Source: Pseudomonadota bacterium
Lineage (GTDB): Bacteria; Pseudomonadota; Alphaproteobacteria; Acetobacterales; Acetobacteraceae
Direction of reading: 5' to 3'
DNA length: 64,000 nucleotides
NCBI GenBank assembly: GCA_021801255.1
Contig: JAJYYH010000033.1
Location: 62,001-126,000, forward strand
Of this stretch, positions 30,041-42,694 are shown in pieces. The position numbers and the translations under genes are program-made. Each line of letters begins with the position of its first letter. Position 1 is the stretch's first letter. Under the pieces are notes generated by a model. It was not told where the DNA came from. It saw only the letters and a list, made by a program, of their open reading frames with translations, and ran no database searches.

Positions 30041-30888
30041 TAGGTCGGTGGCCAGGGTTGTGGTTGGTCGTAGAATGCGTTCCTGATGTACTCGGCGACG
30101 GCGATATAGGGCGGGGGGGAGCGGGGGGGCGGCGGTCGCGCGGCGCTTGGCGGCAGGTAGTCGCCATGGTCGTAGTTGTCCGCCTCTGGGATCCGCCAGG
30201 GCCCCTCGACCAGCGCGGCTTCCGGGCGCGACGGCCCGGCATAGCCGAGCGCGGGCTGAAACGGCGGGTGGTCGTCGTGCAACAAATCGGCGAAGGGATC
30301 GCCCAGGGGAAACGCGAGCTTCAACACCCTATCGGCCCGCGAGGCGAGCATCGAGAGGTCCATCGGGTTGCGCGCGGCGGCTCGGTATTCCTCGATCAGG
30401 CAGTTCTGGTTGATCGCGCCGGCGAGCAGCGTCACCGAGCGCGCCGGTCGCCCCAGCCCGAGCAGCGCCTGGAGCACGACGCGTGCGCCGAGGCTATGGG
30501 AGGCGAACGACAAACTGCGCGCCTCTGCGAGATGATCGCGGCAGAATTTGGCGATGGCGTTGCCCGAGGTGATCGCGACGTCGCCCTCGAACGGATAATC
30601 GATCACCGGGATCCAGCTATCGCCCGGCCACAACACGCCGATCGCGACATCGTTCGCCGCGAGGTCGAGGAGCGGGTGCAAACGCTCAAACATGCGCGCC
30701 CCGGCCGCGAAATCGACGTTGAAGCCATGCACGATGAACAGCAGATTGCGCCCGCCGAGCAGGCGCGGAACCTCGCCCCAAGGCAAACCCGCGAGCGCGC
30801 CGGTCTCGCCGTTGCCGGCAAGCATATAGGGCTCGCTCAGAACAAAGCCGCCGACCCTGGAGCGGCGGAGGTTGAGATAGAGCGTCAC
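30040..30888 (-). CDS. Alpha/beta hydrolase (DUF900-like)
   Basis: This 282-residue protein begins MTLYLNLRRSRVGGFVLSEP. The nucleophile elbow is SHSLGAR near residue 153, and an oxyanion strand reads LLFIVHGFNVDF. The catalytic acid is plausible near EADNYDHGDYL, and the last residues are Pro-rich. The DUF900-type fold is an alpha/beta hydrolase of unknown substrate. It overlaps the membrane-protein gene by 4 bp (30885-30888), and both lie between two AT-rich repeats. Its stop lies right next to repeat copy 1. Confidence 0.7.
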   Translation of the reverse strand: MTLYLNLRRSRVGGFVLSEPYMLAGNGETGALAGLPWGEVPRLLGGRNLLFIVHGFNVDFAAGARMFERLHPLLDLAANDVAIGVLWPGDSWIPVIDYPFEGDVAITSGNAIAKFCRDHLAEARSLSFASHSLGARVVLQALLGLGRPARSVTLLAGAINQNCLIEEYRAAARNPMDLSMLASRADRVLKLAFPLGDPFADLLHDDHPPFQPALGYAGPSRPEAALVEGPWRIPEADNYDHGDYLPPSAARPPPPRSPPPYIAVAEYIRNAFYDQPQPWPPT

Positions 30889-31562
30889 CGCAACAGCGCG
30901 CGCAACTTGCCGCTCGCCGCGACCGCGGTGCTGAGCGCGGTGGTGAGATCCTTGGTGACGGGGGCAAGCGGCGTTGCGACCAGGCCGACCAGCACGGCGA
31001 GCAGCACATGTTTCATATCGAACGGGCTGCTCACGGCATAGCCGCCGATGAGGGCGAGCACAACGGCGATCGCCGCGGCCAGCACCTTCGCCGCGTTGCG
31101 GTAGTGCTGGTCGGCTTTTTCATAGGCGGCATCTATCACCGCGCTGAGGATCGCATCGAGATGGCCGTAGATATTGACCTCCGCGGGCGTAAGATCGGTG
31201 CCTGCCGCGATCTTTTCCGCGAGGGGGTTCAGGGCCGCGCGATCCAGCCCGGTGGCCGCCGCCAGCGCCGCCACGGTTTCTGGCCGCAACCCGAGTTTGA
31301 TCAGCGCCTTGACCTTCGCCTTCTGATCCCCGATCGCCACGCCATTGATCCAGAGCCCATCAATCGTGTCGAACGCCGCGCGCTCGGGGATGGTTTCGAG
31401 GAGGGTGTTAAACGGCTTGATCTGCTCGCGGATGGTTTTGAGCCCGACATGGGAGATGCCGAGGGCAAACAATTTGGTGGTGTCCACCAGCCCGGAAGCG
31501 GCGGCGCCGAGGGCGCCAATGGCGCCGAGGATCGCGGCCAATTGGGTGGGATCCGGCAACAT
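30885..31562 (-). CDS. Membrane protein paired with the hydrolase
   Basis: The ATG at 31562 gives 225 residues (MLPDPTQLAAILGAIGALGA). A helical, partly hydrophobic N-terminus and a soluble middle (AGTDLTPAEVNIYGHLDAIL) are followed by two hydrophobic segments near the C-terminus: VLAAAIAVVLALIGGYAV and HVLLAVLVGLVATPLAPV. The C-terminal tail reads KDLTTALSTAVAASGKLRAL. I recognise no family. A membrane protein next to a hydrolase may form a two-part effector, but there is no direct evidence. Confidence 0.65.
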   Translation of the reverse strand: MLPDPTQLAAILGAIGALGAAASGLVDTTKLFALGISHVGLKTIREQIKPFNTLLETIPERAAFDTIDGLWINGVAIGDQKAKVKALIKLGLRPETVAALAAATGLDRAALNPLAEKIAAGTDLTPAEVNIYGHLDAILSAVIDAAYEKADQHYRNAAKVLAAAIAVVLALIGGYAVSSPFDMKHVLLAVLVGLVATPLAPVTKDLTTALSTAVAASGKLRALLR

Positions 31563-31657
31563 GCTTTCCTCCCCTCCGGAAAGCCGAATATTGCCCCATT
31601 GACTACACCATCGCAACATAATTATCGCCGACAGACCACAGGATAAAGCGAAAGACA

Positions 31658-31738
31658 GGGGAAAAAAGTTCTTTGGTTCTTTCTTTCAAGAAAGAACTTC
31701 TTTTTTACAAAAAAGAAGCAAAAAACTTTTTATCCCTT
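31658..31738 (+). repeat. AT-rich direct repeat, copy 2
   Basis: About 80 bp in the same orientation as copy 1 and nearly identical, with an extra TTTC. Together the two copies bracket the hydrolase/membrane-protein pair. The sequence from here to the pheS start (31739-31873) contains no gene that I can support, and a phenylalanine-leader attenuator could not be recognised. Confidence 0.85.
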
Positions 31739-31873
31739 GGGGGGTGTGCCCAGGCGCCGCGCGGGGTGCCCGGGTTTTTCCGCCCAGCCGGATTGCTCAA
31801 TCGCCCGCGTCGCGCCAAAAGGCGGCTTGCTTTTCCTGCCCCCATTTTTCCTTGCCAAGGACACGCGCCGCGC

Positions 31874-32944
31874 ATGACCGACGACCTCGCCACCCTCGCC
31901 GCCGCCACCGCGCGCGAACTTGCCGAAGCCCGCGATCTTCGGACGTTGGAGGAGGTTCGGGTCGCCGTGCTCGGCAAATCCGGCCGGCTCACGGCCCTCC
32001 TCAAGGCGCTCGGCGGGCTGCCGCCCGAGGCGCGGCGGGCGCGGGGGGCGGCGGTGAACGCGCTCAAGGAGCAACTCACGGCGGCGATCGAGGCGCGGCG
32101 CGCGGCCCTCGAGGAGGCGGCGCTGGCGGCGCGTCTCGGCGCCGAGCGGGTCGATGTCACGCTTCCCGCCCGGCCCTCCGCCCTGGGCCTGATCCATCCG
32201 ATCAGCCGCACCATCGAGGAAATCGCCGCGATTTTCGGCGCCATGGGGTTTGCCCTGGCCGAAGGCCCCGATATCGAGAGCGACTGGCATAATTTCGGCG
32301 CCCTCAACATTCCCGCGCACCATCCGGCGCGGGCCGATCACGACACTTTTTACCTCCCCGCCAGCGCCCCCGGCCAGCCGCCGCGCGTGCTCCGCACCCA
32401 CACCTCGCCGGTGCAGGTGCGCACCATGCTGGCCGCCCCGCCGCCGATCCGCGTCATTGCCATGGGCCGCACCTACCGCGCCGATCATGACGCGACCCAC
32501 AGCCCGATGTTCCACCAGTGCGAGGGCCTGGCGCTCGACCGCGCTCTCACCCTCGGCCATCTCAAGGGCTGCCTGATCGATTTCCTGCGCGCCTATTTCG
32601 CCCTGCCGACGCTGCCCGTGCGCTTCCGCGCCAGCTATTTCCCCTTCACCGAACCCTCGATGGAGGTCGATATCGGCTGGGACCGCAGGAGCGGCGAGAT
32701 CGGGCAGGGCGGCGACTGGCTGGAGATCCTCGGCAGCGGCATGGTGCATCCCAAGGTCCTGGCCAATGCCGGCATCGACCCCCGCGAATGGCAAGGCTTC
32801 GCTTTTGGCATGGGGATCGAGCGCATCACCATGCTGAAACACGGCATCAACGACCTCCGCCCGTTTTTCGAGAGCGACCCGCGCTGGCTGCGCCACTACG
32901 GCTTCAGCCCGCTGGCGCCGGCCCTGCTGCACGAGAGGGTGTGA
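31874..32944 (+). CDS. pheS: Phenylalanyl-tRNA synthetase alpha subunit
   Basis: This 356-residue protein was started at the ATG at 31874 (MTDDLATLAAATARELAEAR). The N-terminal coiled coil is followed by the catalytic core with motif 2 and 3 features (THTSPVQVRTML, YRADHDATHSPMFHQCEGLA, GMGIERITMLKHGINDLR). With PheT it charges tRNA-Phe as an alpha2-beta2 enzyme. The neighbouring pheT starts 4 bp after the stop. Length and order are standard. Confidence 0.95.
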   Translation: MTDDLATLAAATARELAEARDLRTLEEVRVAVLGKSGRLTALLKALGGLPPEARRARGAAVNALKEQLTAAIEARRAALEEAALAARLGAERVDVTLPARPSALGLIHPISRTIEEIAAIFGAMGFALAEGPDIESDWHNFGALNIPAHHPARADHDTFYLPASAPGQPPRVLRTHTSPVQVRTMLAAPPPIRVIAMGRTYRADHDATHSPMFHQCEGLALDRALTLGHLKGCLIDFLRAYFALPTLPVRFRASYFPFTEPSMEVDIGWDRRSGEIGQGGDWLEILGSGMVHPKVLANAGIDPREWQGFAFGMGIERITMLKHGINDLRPFFESDPRWLRHYGFSPLAPALLHERV

Positions 32945-32948
32945 GGCG

Positions 32949-35402
32949 ATGAAGTTTTCGCTTTCCTGGCTGCGCGATCATCTCGAGACCGCGGCGCCGC
33001 TGGCGCGGCTCACCGCGACCCTCTCGGCGATCGGGCTGGAGGTCGAGGGCGTAGCCGATCCCGGCGCGGCGCTGGCCCCCTTCCGCATCGCCCAGGTGAT
33101 CGCGGCGGAGCCGCATCCCGACGCCGATCGCCTGCGCGCCTGCCGCGTCGATGCCGGCGCCGGCGTGGTTTCGGTGGTGTGCGGGGCGCCGAACGCGCGG
33201 GCCGGCATGAAGGCGGTGTTCGCGCCCCCCGGCAGCGTCATTCCGGCGACCGGCATGGTTCTGAAAACCGGGAAAATTCGCGGCGTCGAGAGTGCCGGGA
33301 TGCTGCTTTCGGCGCGCGAGATGGGTCTCGGGGAGGACCATTCCGGCATCGTCGAGCTGCCCGAGAGCGCCCCGGTCGGGGAATCCTATGCGCGCTGGGC
33401 GGGGCTCGACGATCCGGTGATCGAAATCGCCGTCACCCCCAACCGGGGCGACGCGCTGGCGGTGCGCGGCATCGCCCGTGATCTCGCCGCCGCCGGGCTC
33501 GGGACGCTGAAGCCCTTTACCCCCGCCCCGGTGCCGGCCGCGTTCGCGAGCCCGCGCCACTGGCGGATCGCGTGGCCCGAGGCCTGCCCCTACGTGCTCG
33601 GGCGGAGCTTTCGCGGCCTCTGCAACCGGCCGAGCCCCGACTGGCTCGCCCGGCGCTTGCGCGCCATCGGCCTGCGCCCGATCAATGCCCTCGTCGATAT
33701 CACCAATTTCTTCACTTTTGATCTCGGCCGTCCGCTGCATGTCTTTGATGCGAATAAACTAACGGGCGCGTCCCTGGTGCTGCGCCGGGGCGCGGGGGAG
33801 CGGCTTTCGGCGCTCAACGGGCGGGAATATGTTCTCGGGCCGGAGGATTGCGTCATCGCCGATGACCGCGCCGCCCTCTCGCTCGCCGGCATCATGGGCG
33901 GGGCCGAGACCGGCTGCGATGCGGCGACGACCGAGGTTTTCCTCGAATGCGCGATCTTCGATCCCGTGCGCATCGCGCAGACCGGCCGGCGGCTGCAAAT
34001 CCACTCCGACGCCCGGGCGCGCTTCGAGCGCGGCGTCGATCCCGCGCTGCTGCCCGAGGCGATCGCGGCGGCGAGCCGCATGGTCCTCGAGCTCTGCGGC
34101 GGCGAGGCCTCCGAGGTGGTGGCGGCGGGCGCCGAGCCGGCCTGGCGGCGGAGCGCGAGCTTGCGTTTCTCCCGGCTCGAACAATTGGGCGGCCTGGCAC
34201 TTCCGCCCGACGAGGCCGTGGCGCGGCTCACGCGTCTGGGTTTTGCCCTCGAAGCCCGCGATCTCGATGCCGCGCGCTTCGCCGTGCCGTCCTGGCGCAA
34301 CGACATCGCCGCCGGCCAGAAGCTCGATCTCGCGCCGGGCATGGAGGCCGCGCGGGCGCGGGCGGTGGCCGAGGGGGCGGCGCGGATCGAGCCCGAGGTC
34401 GAGCTGATCGAGGAGGTGCTCCGCCTCGGCGGGCTCGACGCCATTCCCGCGGTTTCGCTCCCCAACGCCCCGCCGGTGCCGGCGCCGAGCTTTTCCCCCG
34501 CCGCGACGCGCGCCGCCCGCGCCGCCCGCGCCCTGGCCGCGCGCGGCCTGCTGGAATGCGTGAGCTTCAGCTTCCTCGCCCATGAACAAGCAGGATTTTT
34601 CGGCCCCATCCCGGAGAGTCTGCGCCTGCAAAACCCGATCGCCGCCGATCTCGACCAGCTCCGCCCGACCCCGCTCGCCGCCCTCGTCCAGGCCGCCGCC
34701 CGCGCCGAGGCGCGCGGGCTTCTGGAGCGCGGGTTTTTCGAGATCGGCCCCGGCTTTACCGCCGCCGGCGAGCGCCCGATCGCCGCGGCACTGCGCGCCG
34801 GGGCGAGCCCGCGGCACTGGGCGGAGCCGGCGCGGGCGTGGGATGCGTTCGACGCCAAGGCCGACGCGCTGGCGCTGCTCGCCGCCCTCGGTATTGCCCC
34901 GGAGAGCCTGACGGTGACGGCGGAGGCGCCGGGTCATTACCATCCCGGCCGCTCGGGCGCGCTCCGCCAGGGGCCGAAAACCGTCTTGGCGACCTTCGGC
35001 GAGCTGCATCCGCGGCTCTGCGCCGCCTTTGAACTCAGCCCCCCGGTCGCCGCCTGCGAGGTGTTTCTCGACGCCATCCCCGAGCCCCGCCGGCGCCGCC
35101 GCGCCGCGCCCGATCTGCCGGCACTCCAGCCGCTGCGGCGCGATTTCGCGTTTCTCCTCGATGCCGAGATCCCGGCGGAGGCGGTGCTGCGCGCCGCGCG
35201 CGGGGCGGAACGGGCGCTGATCGCGGGCGTCACGCTGTTCGACCTCTATGGCGGGGAAAAACTGCCGCCGGGGAAAAAATCGCTCGCCATCGAGGTGACG
35301 CTGCAGCCCCGCGCCCAGGCGCTGACCGATGCCGAGATCGAGGCGGTCTCCGCCCGCGTCATCGCCGCGGTCGTCCAGGCCACGGGGGCGAACTTGCGAT
35401 GA
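32949..35402 (+). CDS. pheT: Phenylalanyl-tRNA synthetase beta subunit
   Basis: This 817-residue protein begins [20 protein letters not shown]. It has a tRNA-binding OB fold ([20 protein letters not shown]), B3/B4 editing domain and the C-terminal FDX anticodon-binding domain ([20 protein letters not shown]). The editing domain removes mischarged Tyr. The stop overlaps a possible early start of lepA by four bases, giving the pheS-pheT-lepA operon. Length is normal for alphaproteobacteria. Confidence 0.95.
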   Translation: MKFSLSWLRDHLETAAPLARLTATLSAIGLEVEGVADPGAALAPFRIAQVIAAEPHPDADRLRACRVDAGAGVVSVVCGAPNARAGMKAVFAPPGSVIPATGMVLKTGKIRGVESAGMLLSAREMGLGEDHSGIVELPESAPVGESYARWAGLDDPVIEIAVTPNRGDALAVRGIARDLAAAGLGTLKPFTPAPVPAAFASPRHWRIAWPEACPYVLGRSFRGLCNRPSPDWLARRLRAIGLRPINALVDITNFFTFDLGRPLHVFDANKLTGASLVLRRGAGERLSALNGREYVLGPEDCVIADDRAALSLAGIMGGAETGCDAATTEVFLECAIFDPVRIAQTGRRLQIHSDARARFERGVDPALLPEAIAAASRMVLELCGGEASEVVAAGAEPAWRRSASLRFSRLEQLGGLALPPDEAVARLTRLGFALEARDLDAARFAVPSWRNDIAAGQKLDLAPGMEAARARAVAEGAARIEPEVELIEEVLRLGGLDAIPAVSLPNAPPVPAPSFSPAATRAARAARALAARGLLECVSFSFLAHEQAGFFGPIPESLRLQNPIAADLDQLRPTPLAALVQAAARAEARGLLERGFFEIGPGFTAAGERPIAAALRAGASPRHWAEPARAWDAFDAKADALALLAALGIAPESLTVTAEAPGHYHPGRSGALRQGPKTVLATFGELHPRLCAAFELSPPVAACEVFLDAIPEPRRRRRAAPDLPALQPLRRDFAFLLDAEIPAEAVLRAARGAERALIAGVTLFDLYGGEKLPPGKKSLAIEVTLQPRAQALTDAEIEAVSARVIAAVVQATGANLR

Positions 35403-35443
35403 TCCTGGCTGACAGCGGAGCGGAATCGCCCTATCCCTCCCGC

Positions 35444-37246
35444 ATGACCGACACAGCCCTCCGCCATATCCGCAATTTCGCGATCATCGCCCATATCGAT
35501 CACGGCAAATCGACGCTCGCCGATCGGCTGATCGAGGCCACCGGCGCGCTGTCCAACCGCGAGATGACCGAACAGGTGCTCGACACCATGGAGATCGAGC
35601 GCGAGCGCGGCATCACCATCAAGGCGCAGACCGTGCGGCTGTCCTACAAGGCGCGCGACGGCGAGACCTATGCGCTCAACCTCATGGACACGCCCGGCCA
35701 TGTCGATTTCGCCTATGAGGTGAGCCGCAGCCTCGCCGCCTGCGAGGGCTCGCTCTTGGTCGTCGATGCCAGCCAGGGCGTCGAGGCGCAGACGCTCGCC
35801 AATGTCTATCAGGCGATCGAGGCCGGGCACGAGATCGTCCCGGTGCTCAACAAGATCGACCTGCCGGCGGCCGAGCCCGAGCGCGTGCGGCGCCAGATCG
35901 AGGACGTGATCGGGCTCGACACCTCGGACGCGGTGCTGATCAGCGCCAAGACCGGGCACAATATCGCGGGCGTGCTGGAGGCCATCGTCACCCGCCTGCC
36001 CCCGCCCCAGGGCGACCCCGAGGCGCCGCTCAAGGCGCTGCTCGTCGATAGCTGGTATGACGCCTATCTCGGCGTCGTCATCCTGGTGCGGGTCAAGGAT
36101 GGCCGGCTCGCGCGCGGGCAGAAGATCCGCATGATGGCGACCGGCGCGGTGCATGTCATCGAGCAGACCGGCGTCTTTTCCCCGCGCATGGTGGCCGCCG
36201 CCGATCTCGGCCCCGGCGAGATCGGCTATATCACGGCCGGCATCAAAACCGTCGCGGATTGCCGCATCGGCGATACCATCACCGAGGACCGCCGCCCGGC
36301 CGAGGCGCCGCTGCCCGGCTTCAAGCCCTCGGTGCCGGTGGTGTGGTGCGGGCTCTATCCGGTGGACGCCGACGATTTCGAGAAGCTCCGCGAAAGCCTC
36401 GGCAGATTGCGCCTCAACGACGCGAGTTTCCACTACGAACCCGAGACCTCGGCCGCGCTCGGTTTCGGTTTCCGCTGTGGTTTTCTCGGGCTTTTGCATC
36501 TCGAAATCGTCCAGGAACGGCTTGCGCGCGAATTCGGCCTCGACCTCATCGCGACCGCCCCCTCGGTGGTCTATCGCATCCATCGCACCAACGGCCAGGT
36601 TGCCGATCTGCACAACCCGGCCGACATGCCCGATGGCAGCGTGATCGATAAAATCGAGGAGCCCTGGATCAAGGCGACGATCATGGTGCCCGATGAATAT
36701 CTCGGCGCGGTGCTGCATCTCTGCAACGAGCGCCGCGGCCAGCAGGTCGATCTCACCTATGTCGGCAACCGCGCCATGGCGGTCTATCGCCTGCCGCTCA
36801 ACGAGGTGGTGTTCGATTTCTACGACCGCCTGAAATCGGTCTCGCGCGGCTATGCCAGTTTCGATTATCAGATGGATGGCTATGCCGAGAGCGATCTCGT
36901 GCGCATCTCGATCCTGGTCAACGCCGAGCCGGTTGACGCGCTCGCCTTCATCGCCCATCGGAGCGCCGCCGAGACCCGCGGGCGGGCGATCTGCCAGCGC
37001 CTGAAAGACCTGATCCCGAAACAGCTTTTCAAGATCGCGATCCAGGCGGCGATCGGCGGCCGCGTCATCGCGCGCGAGACCATCGGCGCGCTGGCCAAGG
37101 ATGTGACGGCGAAATGCTACGGTGGCGATATCTCGCGCAAGCGCAAGCTGCTGGAAAAGCAGAAGGAAGGCAAGAAGCGGATGCGCCAGTTCGGCAAGGT
37201 GGAGATCCCGCAATCGGCGTTCCTGGCGGCGTTGAAGACCGGGTAG
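35444..37246 (+). CDS. lepA: Translation elongation factor 4 (LepA GTPase)
   Basis: The ATG at 35444 ([20 protein letters not shown]) gives 600 residues and matches the family start. A GTG-free alternative ATG at 35399 overlaps the pheT stop and would add 15 residues. The GTP-binding motifs are all present: HIDHGKST (G1), RGITI (G2), DTPGH (G3), NKID (G4) and SAKTG (G5). The C-terminal LepA domain is visible in AYCEK-like [20 protein letters not shown]. LepA acts on the ribosome, where it affects translocation. Neighbour order is unusual for pheT but the protein is intact. Confidence 0.93.
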   Translation: MTDTALRHIRNFAIIAHIDHGKSTLADRLIEATGALSNREMTEQVLDTMEIERERGITIKAQTVRLSYKARDGETYALNLMDTPGHVDFAYEVSRSLAACEGSLLVVDASQGVEAQTLANVYQAIEAGHEIVPVLNKIDLPAAEPERVRRQIEDVIGLDTSDAVLISAKTGHNIAGVLEAIVTRLPPPQGDPEAPLKALLVDSWYDAYLGVVILVRVKDGRLARGQKIRMMATGAVHVIEQTGVFSPRMVAAADLGPGEIGYITAGIKTVADCRIGDTITEDRRPAEAPLPGFKPSVPVVWCGLYPVDADDFEKLRESLGRLRLNDASFHYEPETSAALGFGFRCGFLGLLHLEIVQERLAREFGLDLIATAPSVVYRIHRTNGQVADLHNPADMPDGSVIDKIEEPWIKATIMVPDEYLGAVLHLCNERRGQQVDLTYVGNRAMAVYRLPLNEVVFDFYDRLKSVSRGYASFDYQMDGYAESDLVRISILVNAEPVDALAFIAHRSAAETRGRAICQRLKDLIPKQLFKIAIQAAIGGRVIARETIGALAKDVTAKCYGGDISRKRKLLEKQKEGKKRMRQFGKVEIPQSAFLAALKTG

Positions 37247-37286
37247 GGGGGCTTTGGCCCGCAATCGTGAAATGGGAAAGGAGGGT

Positions 37287-37979
37287 ATGATGTCCATGAC
37301 AAGTCGCGTAGGCGCTGAGTTTCTTGGCACTTTCTGGCTGGTTTTCGGGGGCTGCGGCGCGGCGGTTCTGGCCGCGGCGTTTCCTGGCCTCGGCATTGGC
37401 TTCCTCGGCGTGGCGCTGGCCTTCGGCTTGACCGTTTTGACCATGGTCTTCGCGGTCGGCCATATCTCCGGGGGGCATTTCAACCCGGCGGTCACCATCG
37501 GGCTCTGGGCGGGCGGGCGTTTCAAGGCCGCCGACATCATCCCCTATATCGTGGCGCAGGTGCTGGGCGCGATCGCCGCCGCGGCGGTGCTCTATCTGAT
37601 CGCCACCGGCAAACCCGGTTTTGCCGCCGGCGGTTTCGCAACGAACGGCTACGGCGATTTGAGCCCCGGCCATTATGCCTGGCTCTCGGCATTCTTAGGC
37701 GAGATCGTCGCGACATTTTTCTTCCTGATCGTTATTCTCGGCGCGACATCCCCGCGCGCCCCGGCCGGCTTCGCCGGCATTCCGATCGGCCTCGCGCTAA
37801 CCCTTATTCATTTGATCATGATCCCGGTCGATAACACCTCGGTCAATCCCGCCCGCAGCACCGGCCCGGCATTCTTCGCGACGACCGGCGCATTCCACCA
37901 ACTCTGGCTGTTCTGGCTCGCCCCCATCATCGGCGCCCTGCTCGCCGGCGCCGTGTCACGCCTGCTGCAATCGGAATAA
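37287..37979 (+). CDS. aqpZ: Aquaporin Z
   Basis: This protein of 230 residues begins [20 protein letters not shown] (ATG at 37287 or 37290), with a GGAAAGGAGGG site upstream. Six membrane helices and the two half-helix signatures HFNPAVT and SVNPARST are present, along with an aromatic/Arg filter region in [13 protein letters not shown]. The pore is selective for water in this family. It is transcribed after lepA but with its own ribosome-binding site. The stretch after its stop (37980-38054) contains an AAACGCTCAGCGTTT dyad over the end of the regulator gene on the other strand. Confidence 0.93.
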   Translation: MMSMTSRVGAEFLGTFWLVFGGCGAAVLAAAFPGLGIGFLGVALAFGLTVLTMVFAVGHISGGHFNPAVTIGLWAGGRFKAADIIPYIVAQVLGAIAAAAVLYLIATGKPGFAAGGFATNGYGDLSPGHYAWLSAFLGEIVATFFFLIVILGATSPRAPAGFAGIPIGLALTLIHLIMIPVDNTSVNPARSTGPAFFATTGAFHQLWLFWLAPIIGALLAGAVSRLLQSE

Positions 37980-38054
37980 CGCGAGGGCGGCGGCTCTGGA
38001 AATATTGGTGTTTTTCGCCGATCTCGGGGCAAGAGGGCGGGTTTTTTCAAACGC

Positions 38055-39446
38055 TCAGCGTTTCGCCTCGAACGGGTAGGGGCTCATGCCGCGGCGCGCG
38101 GGGTCGAAGGCCAGGCGGTGTTCGAGGGGAGGGAAGGCGCGGGAGCGGCAATCGGGGCGGTCGCAGAGCCGGCAGGAGAGGCCGATGCCGATCGCCGCGC
38201 GGTCAAGGTCGAGCCCCTCGGCATAGACGATCTCGGGGGCGTAGGAGATCGGGCTGCCCATCGCGACGACGTGCACGGGGGGCGGCTCGCCCCAGCGCGC
38301 GGCGGGGCCGGTGACGGTGCGGGCAAAGCAGAGAAAGCGCGCCCCGTCGGGGAGTTCGGCGACCTGCACGCGGAGCGCGCCGGGCGAGGCGAAGGCGGTA
38401 TGCACCACCCAGCGCGGGCAGGAGCCGCCGAAGCGGGCGAAGGGAAAGCCGGCCGCGGAAAACCGCTTGGAAACATTGCCGGCGGGATCGACGCGGAGGA
38501 AGAAGAACGGCACGCCGCGGGCGCCGGGGCGCTGGAGCGTCGAGAGCCGCTGGCAGGCCTGCTCGAACGAGACGCCGAAACGCGCGGCCAGCGCCTCCAT
38601 GTCGTGGCGCAGGCTGGCGGCGGCCTCGCGATAGGGGAGGTAGGGCATCAGCAGGGCGCCGGCGGTGTAGTTGAGCAGGCCGATGCGGATCAGCGCGGCG
38701 GCTTCCTGGGTTGAGGGTTTTACCGCGCCCAGGACCCCCTCGACCGCCTCGTGGGCTTCCAGGAGGGCGAGCTGGAAGGCCATGTGGAAGCCGCGGCTTT
38801 CGCGCGGGAGCGACTCCGAGAGCGTGAGATGGCGGGCCGCGGCGTCATAGGCGCGCAGGCCCTCGAGCGGGCGGACGGTGACGGTCATGCCGTGGCGCCG
38901 GCGCAGCCGCTCGGCGATCGCGTGGTTGCGCTCGGCCGGCGCCACGTCGAGTTCGGTGGCGATCGCCTCGGCCGCGGCCTCAAGCTCGGGGAAGTAATTG
39001 GCGCGGTCATCGAAGAGGTCGCGCGCCTCCTCGTTGGGGAGCAGAATGCGCCGGCCCGAGGGCAGCGCGATGCCGCTCGCGTCCTCGCGCGCGACGCGCC
39101 AGGCGCGGTAGAGGGCAAGCACCGCGCGCGCCGCGTTGGGCGCGGCCGCGGCGAGCTGCTGCACCTCGGCCTCCGCCACCGCCTCGGCGCCGAGCAGGGG
39201 GTCGGCGAAGGCTTCCCGCAACCCGACCTCCAATTGCCGCTCGGCCGAGCCGGAAAGCTCGGCCAGCTCGACGTGAAACGTCTCGGCGAGCTTGATCAGC
39301 AGGGCGGCGGTGACGCTGCGCTGGTCGTGCTCGATCAGGTTGAGATAGCTCGAGGAAATGCCGAGCCGGGTGGCCAGCGCCTGCTGCGTGAGGGCGCGTT
39401 CCTGGCGCAGGCGGCGGACGGTGCGGCCGATCAGCGGTCCGGTCAT
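38055..39446 (-). CDS. ScfR/RamB-type short-chain fatty acid regulator
   Basis: This 463-residue protein has an N-terminal XRE helix-turn-helix ([20 protein letters not shown], then [15 protein letters not shown]). An ImmA/IrrE-like middle domain has [13 protein letters not shown] in place of the metal-binding HExxH, so it is not expected to be a protease. A C-terminal domain has four cysteines in [17 protein letters not shown]. This layout is that of regulators that control acetate, propionate or glyoxylate genes. It is divergent from isocitrate lyase, separated by 148 bp, so aceA is its likely target. Confidence 0.85.
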   Translation of the reverse strand: MTGPLIGRTVRRLRQERALTQQALATRLGISSSYLNLIEHDQRSVTAALLIKLAETFHVELAELSGSAERQLEVGLREAFADPLLGAEAVAEAEVQQLAAAAPNAARAVLALYRAWRVAREDASGIALPSGRRILLPNEEARDLFDDRANYFPELEAAAEAIATELDVAPAERNHAIAERLRRRHGMTVTVRPLEGLRAYDAAARHLTLSESLPRESRGFHMAFQLALLEAHEAVEGVLGAVKPSTQEAAALIRIGLLNYTAGALLMPYLPYREAAASLRHDMEALAARFGVSFEQACQRLSTLQRPGARGVPFFFLRVDPAGNVSKRFSAAGFPFARFGGSCPRWVVHTAFASPGALRVQVAELPDGARFLCFARTVTGPAARWGEPPPVHVVAMGSPISYAPEIVYAEGLDLDRAAIGIGLSCRLCDRPDCRSRAFPPLEHRLAFDPARRGMSPYPFEAKR

Positions 39447-39510
39447 TTTTTACAGCCTTTACCATTTCAGCGGCGGCGTTGTGAAACCCGCGACAGGTTC
39501 CCGCGCCATT

Positions 39511-39542
39511 CCGCAGTTTGCGGGTTTTCTTCGCGGCCGCAA
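39511..39542. promoter_or_regulatory. Operator-like dyads between scfR-type gene and aceA
   Basis: Three TGCGG/CCGCA half-sites lie close together: CCGCA (39511), TGCGG (39519) and CCGCA (39537). The first two form a dyad with a three-base spacer and the last two a longer one. They stand before aceA and behind the divergent regulator gene and are the best candidate for its binding site. Confidence 0.35.
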
Positions 39543-39594
39543 TGTGAAAAATTTACGCTCATCGAACGCCTTCGAACGCCTCAAGGAGCACGCC

Positions 39595-40986
<1,392 letters not shown>

Positions 40987-41115
40987 CGCCTGGTTCGACC
41001 ACCGCAACGGGTCGGGGCGCTGCCCCGGCCCGTTTTGCGCATCACTTGCGGAAACGCCCACGCTCCGCCTAAGCTCCGGGACAACCCGGCCAAGAGCCGA
41101 GAGAGGGGAGGCTGC

Positions 41116-41962
41116 GTGCGGAACGGGTCCGTGTCTTTGCCGGCCGAAAAGCGTGATTGGGAACAGGGCGCGCGGGATGCACGCACCGCGGGAGAAGTGG
41201 TCCCACTTTTGCGCGTCGAAGATTTGGTGGTGCGGTTTGGCGGCGTCACCGCGCTCAATGGCGTCTCCTTCGCGGTTGCCGAGCGGCAGATTTGCGGCCT
41301 GATCGGGCCGAACGGCTCGGGCAAGACGACGCTGTTCAACTGCATCAGCGGGATTTACCGACCCCATGCCGGGGAAATCGTCTTTGCCGGACACAATCTC
41401 GCGCGCCTGCCGCGCGCCCGCCTCGCGGGCCTGGGCATCGGCCGCACCTTCCAGAACGTCGCCCTCTTCGACAGCATGAGCGTGCGCGAGAACATCCTCG
41501 TGGGGGCGCACCATCTCGGCCGCTCGGGCTTCATCGCCAACGCGCTGCGGCTGCCGGTGGTTGCGCGCGAGGCGCGGGCGGCGGAAGCCGCGATGGCGGA
41601 TTTATTGGACCTGCTCGATCTCGGCGCGGTCGCCGACCGCGTGGTCGCGGGCCTGCCGTTCGGCACGCGCAAGCGGGTGGAACTGGCGCGCGCGCTGATC
41701 GGGCGGCCGAAGCTGCTGCTGCTCGACGAGCCGGCGGGCGGGCTCAACCATGACGAGGTGGCAAATCTCGCCGATCTGTTGGGGATGTTACAAAATCGTT
41801 TCGCGCTCGCCATCCTCCTGGTCGAGCATCACATGAACCTGGTGATGCGGGTTTCCGCCAAGGTGGTGGCGCTCGAGCTGGGCGCCAAGATCGCCGATGG
41901 CACGCCCGATGAAGTGCGCAACGAGAAGCGGGTGATCCGCGCCTATCTTGGTGAGGCCAGCG

Positions 41963-41979
<17 letters not shown>
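41116..41979 (+). CDS. livG: Branched-chain-amino-acid-type ABC transporter ATP-binding protein
   Basis: The GTG at 41116 is preceded by GAGAGGGGAGG and gives 287 residues. Walker A is GPNGSGKTT, the signature region is LPFGTRKRVELARAL and Walker B is LLLLDEPAGG, followed by the LivG-type VEHHMNLVM. It powers an importer with LivF. The family includes importers for branched-chain amino acids, urea and amides, so the substrate is not fixed. The LivF gene starts 17 bp before the stop of this one. Confidence 0.85.
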
Positions 41980-42673
<694 letters not shown>

Positions 42674-42694
42674 CAACGGACGCAAGAACACGCG

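Noticed and set aside
31739-31873. Phenylalanine leader peptide and attenuator before pheS
   Set aside because: No run of Phe codons in a short frame, nor a clear hairpin with a T-run, could be found.
35246-37540. Minus-strand open frame of 764 codons opposite lepA
   Set aside because: Composition is Arg/His/Asp-rich and the opposite strand encodes an intact LepA.
38055-39446. Active IrrE-type metalloprotease in the ScfR regulator
   Set aside because: The HExxH motif is missing ([13 protein letters not shown] in its place).
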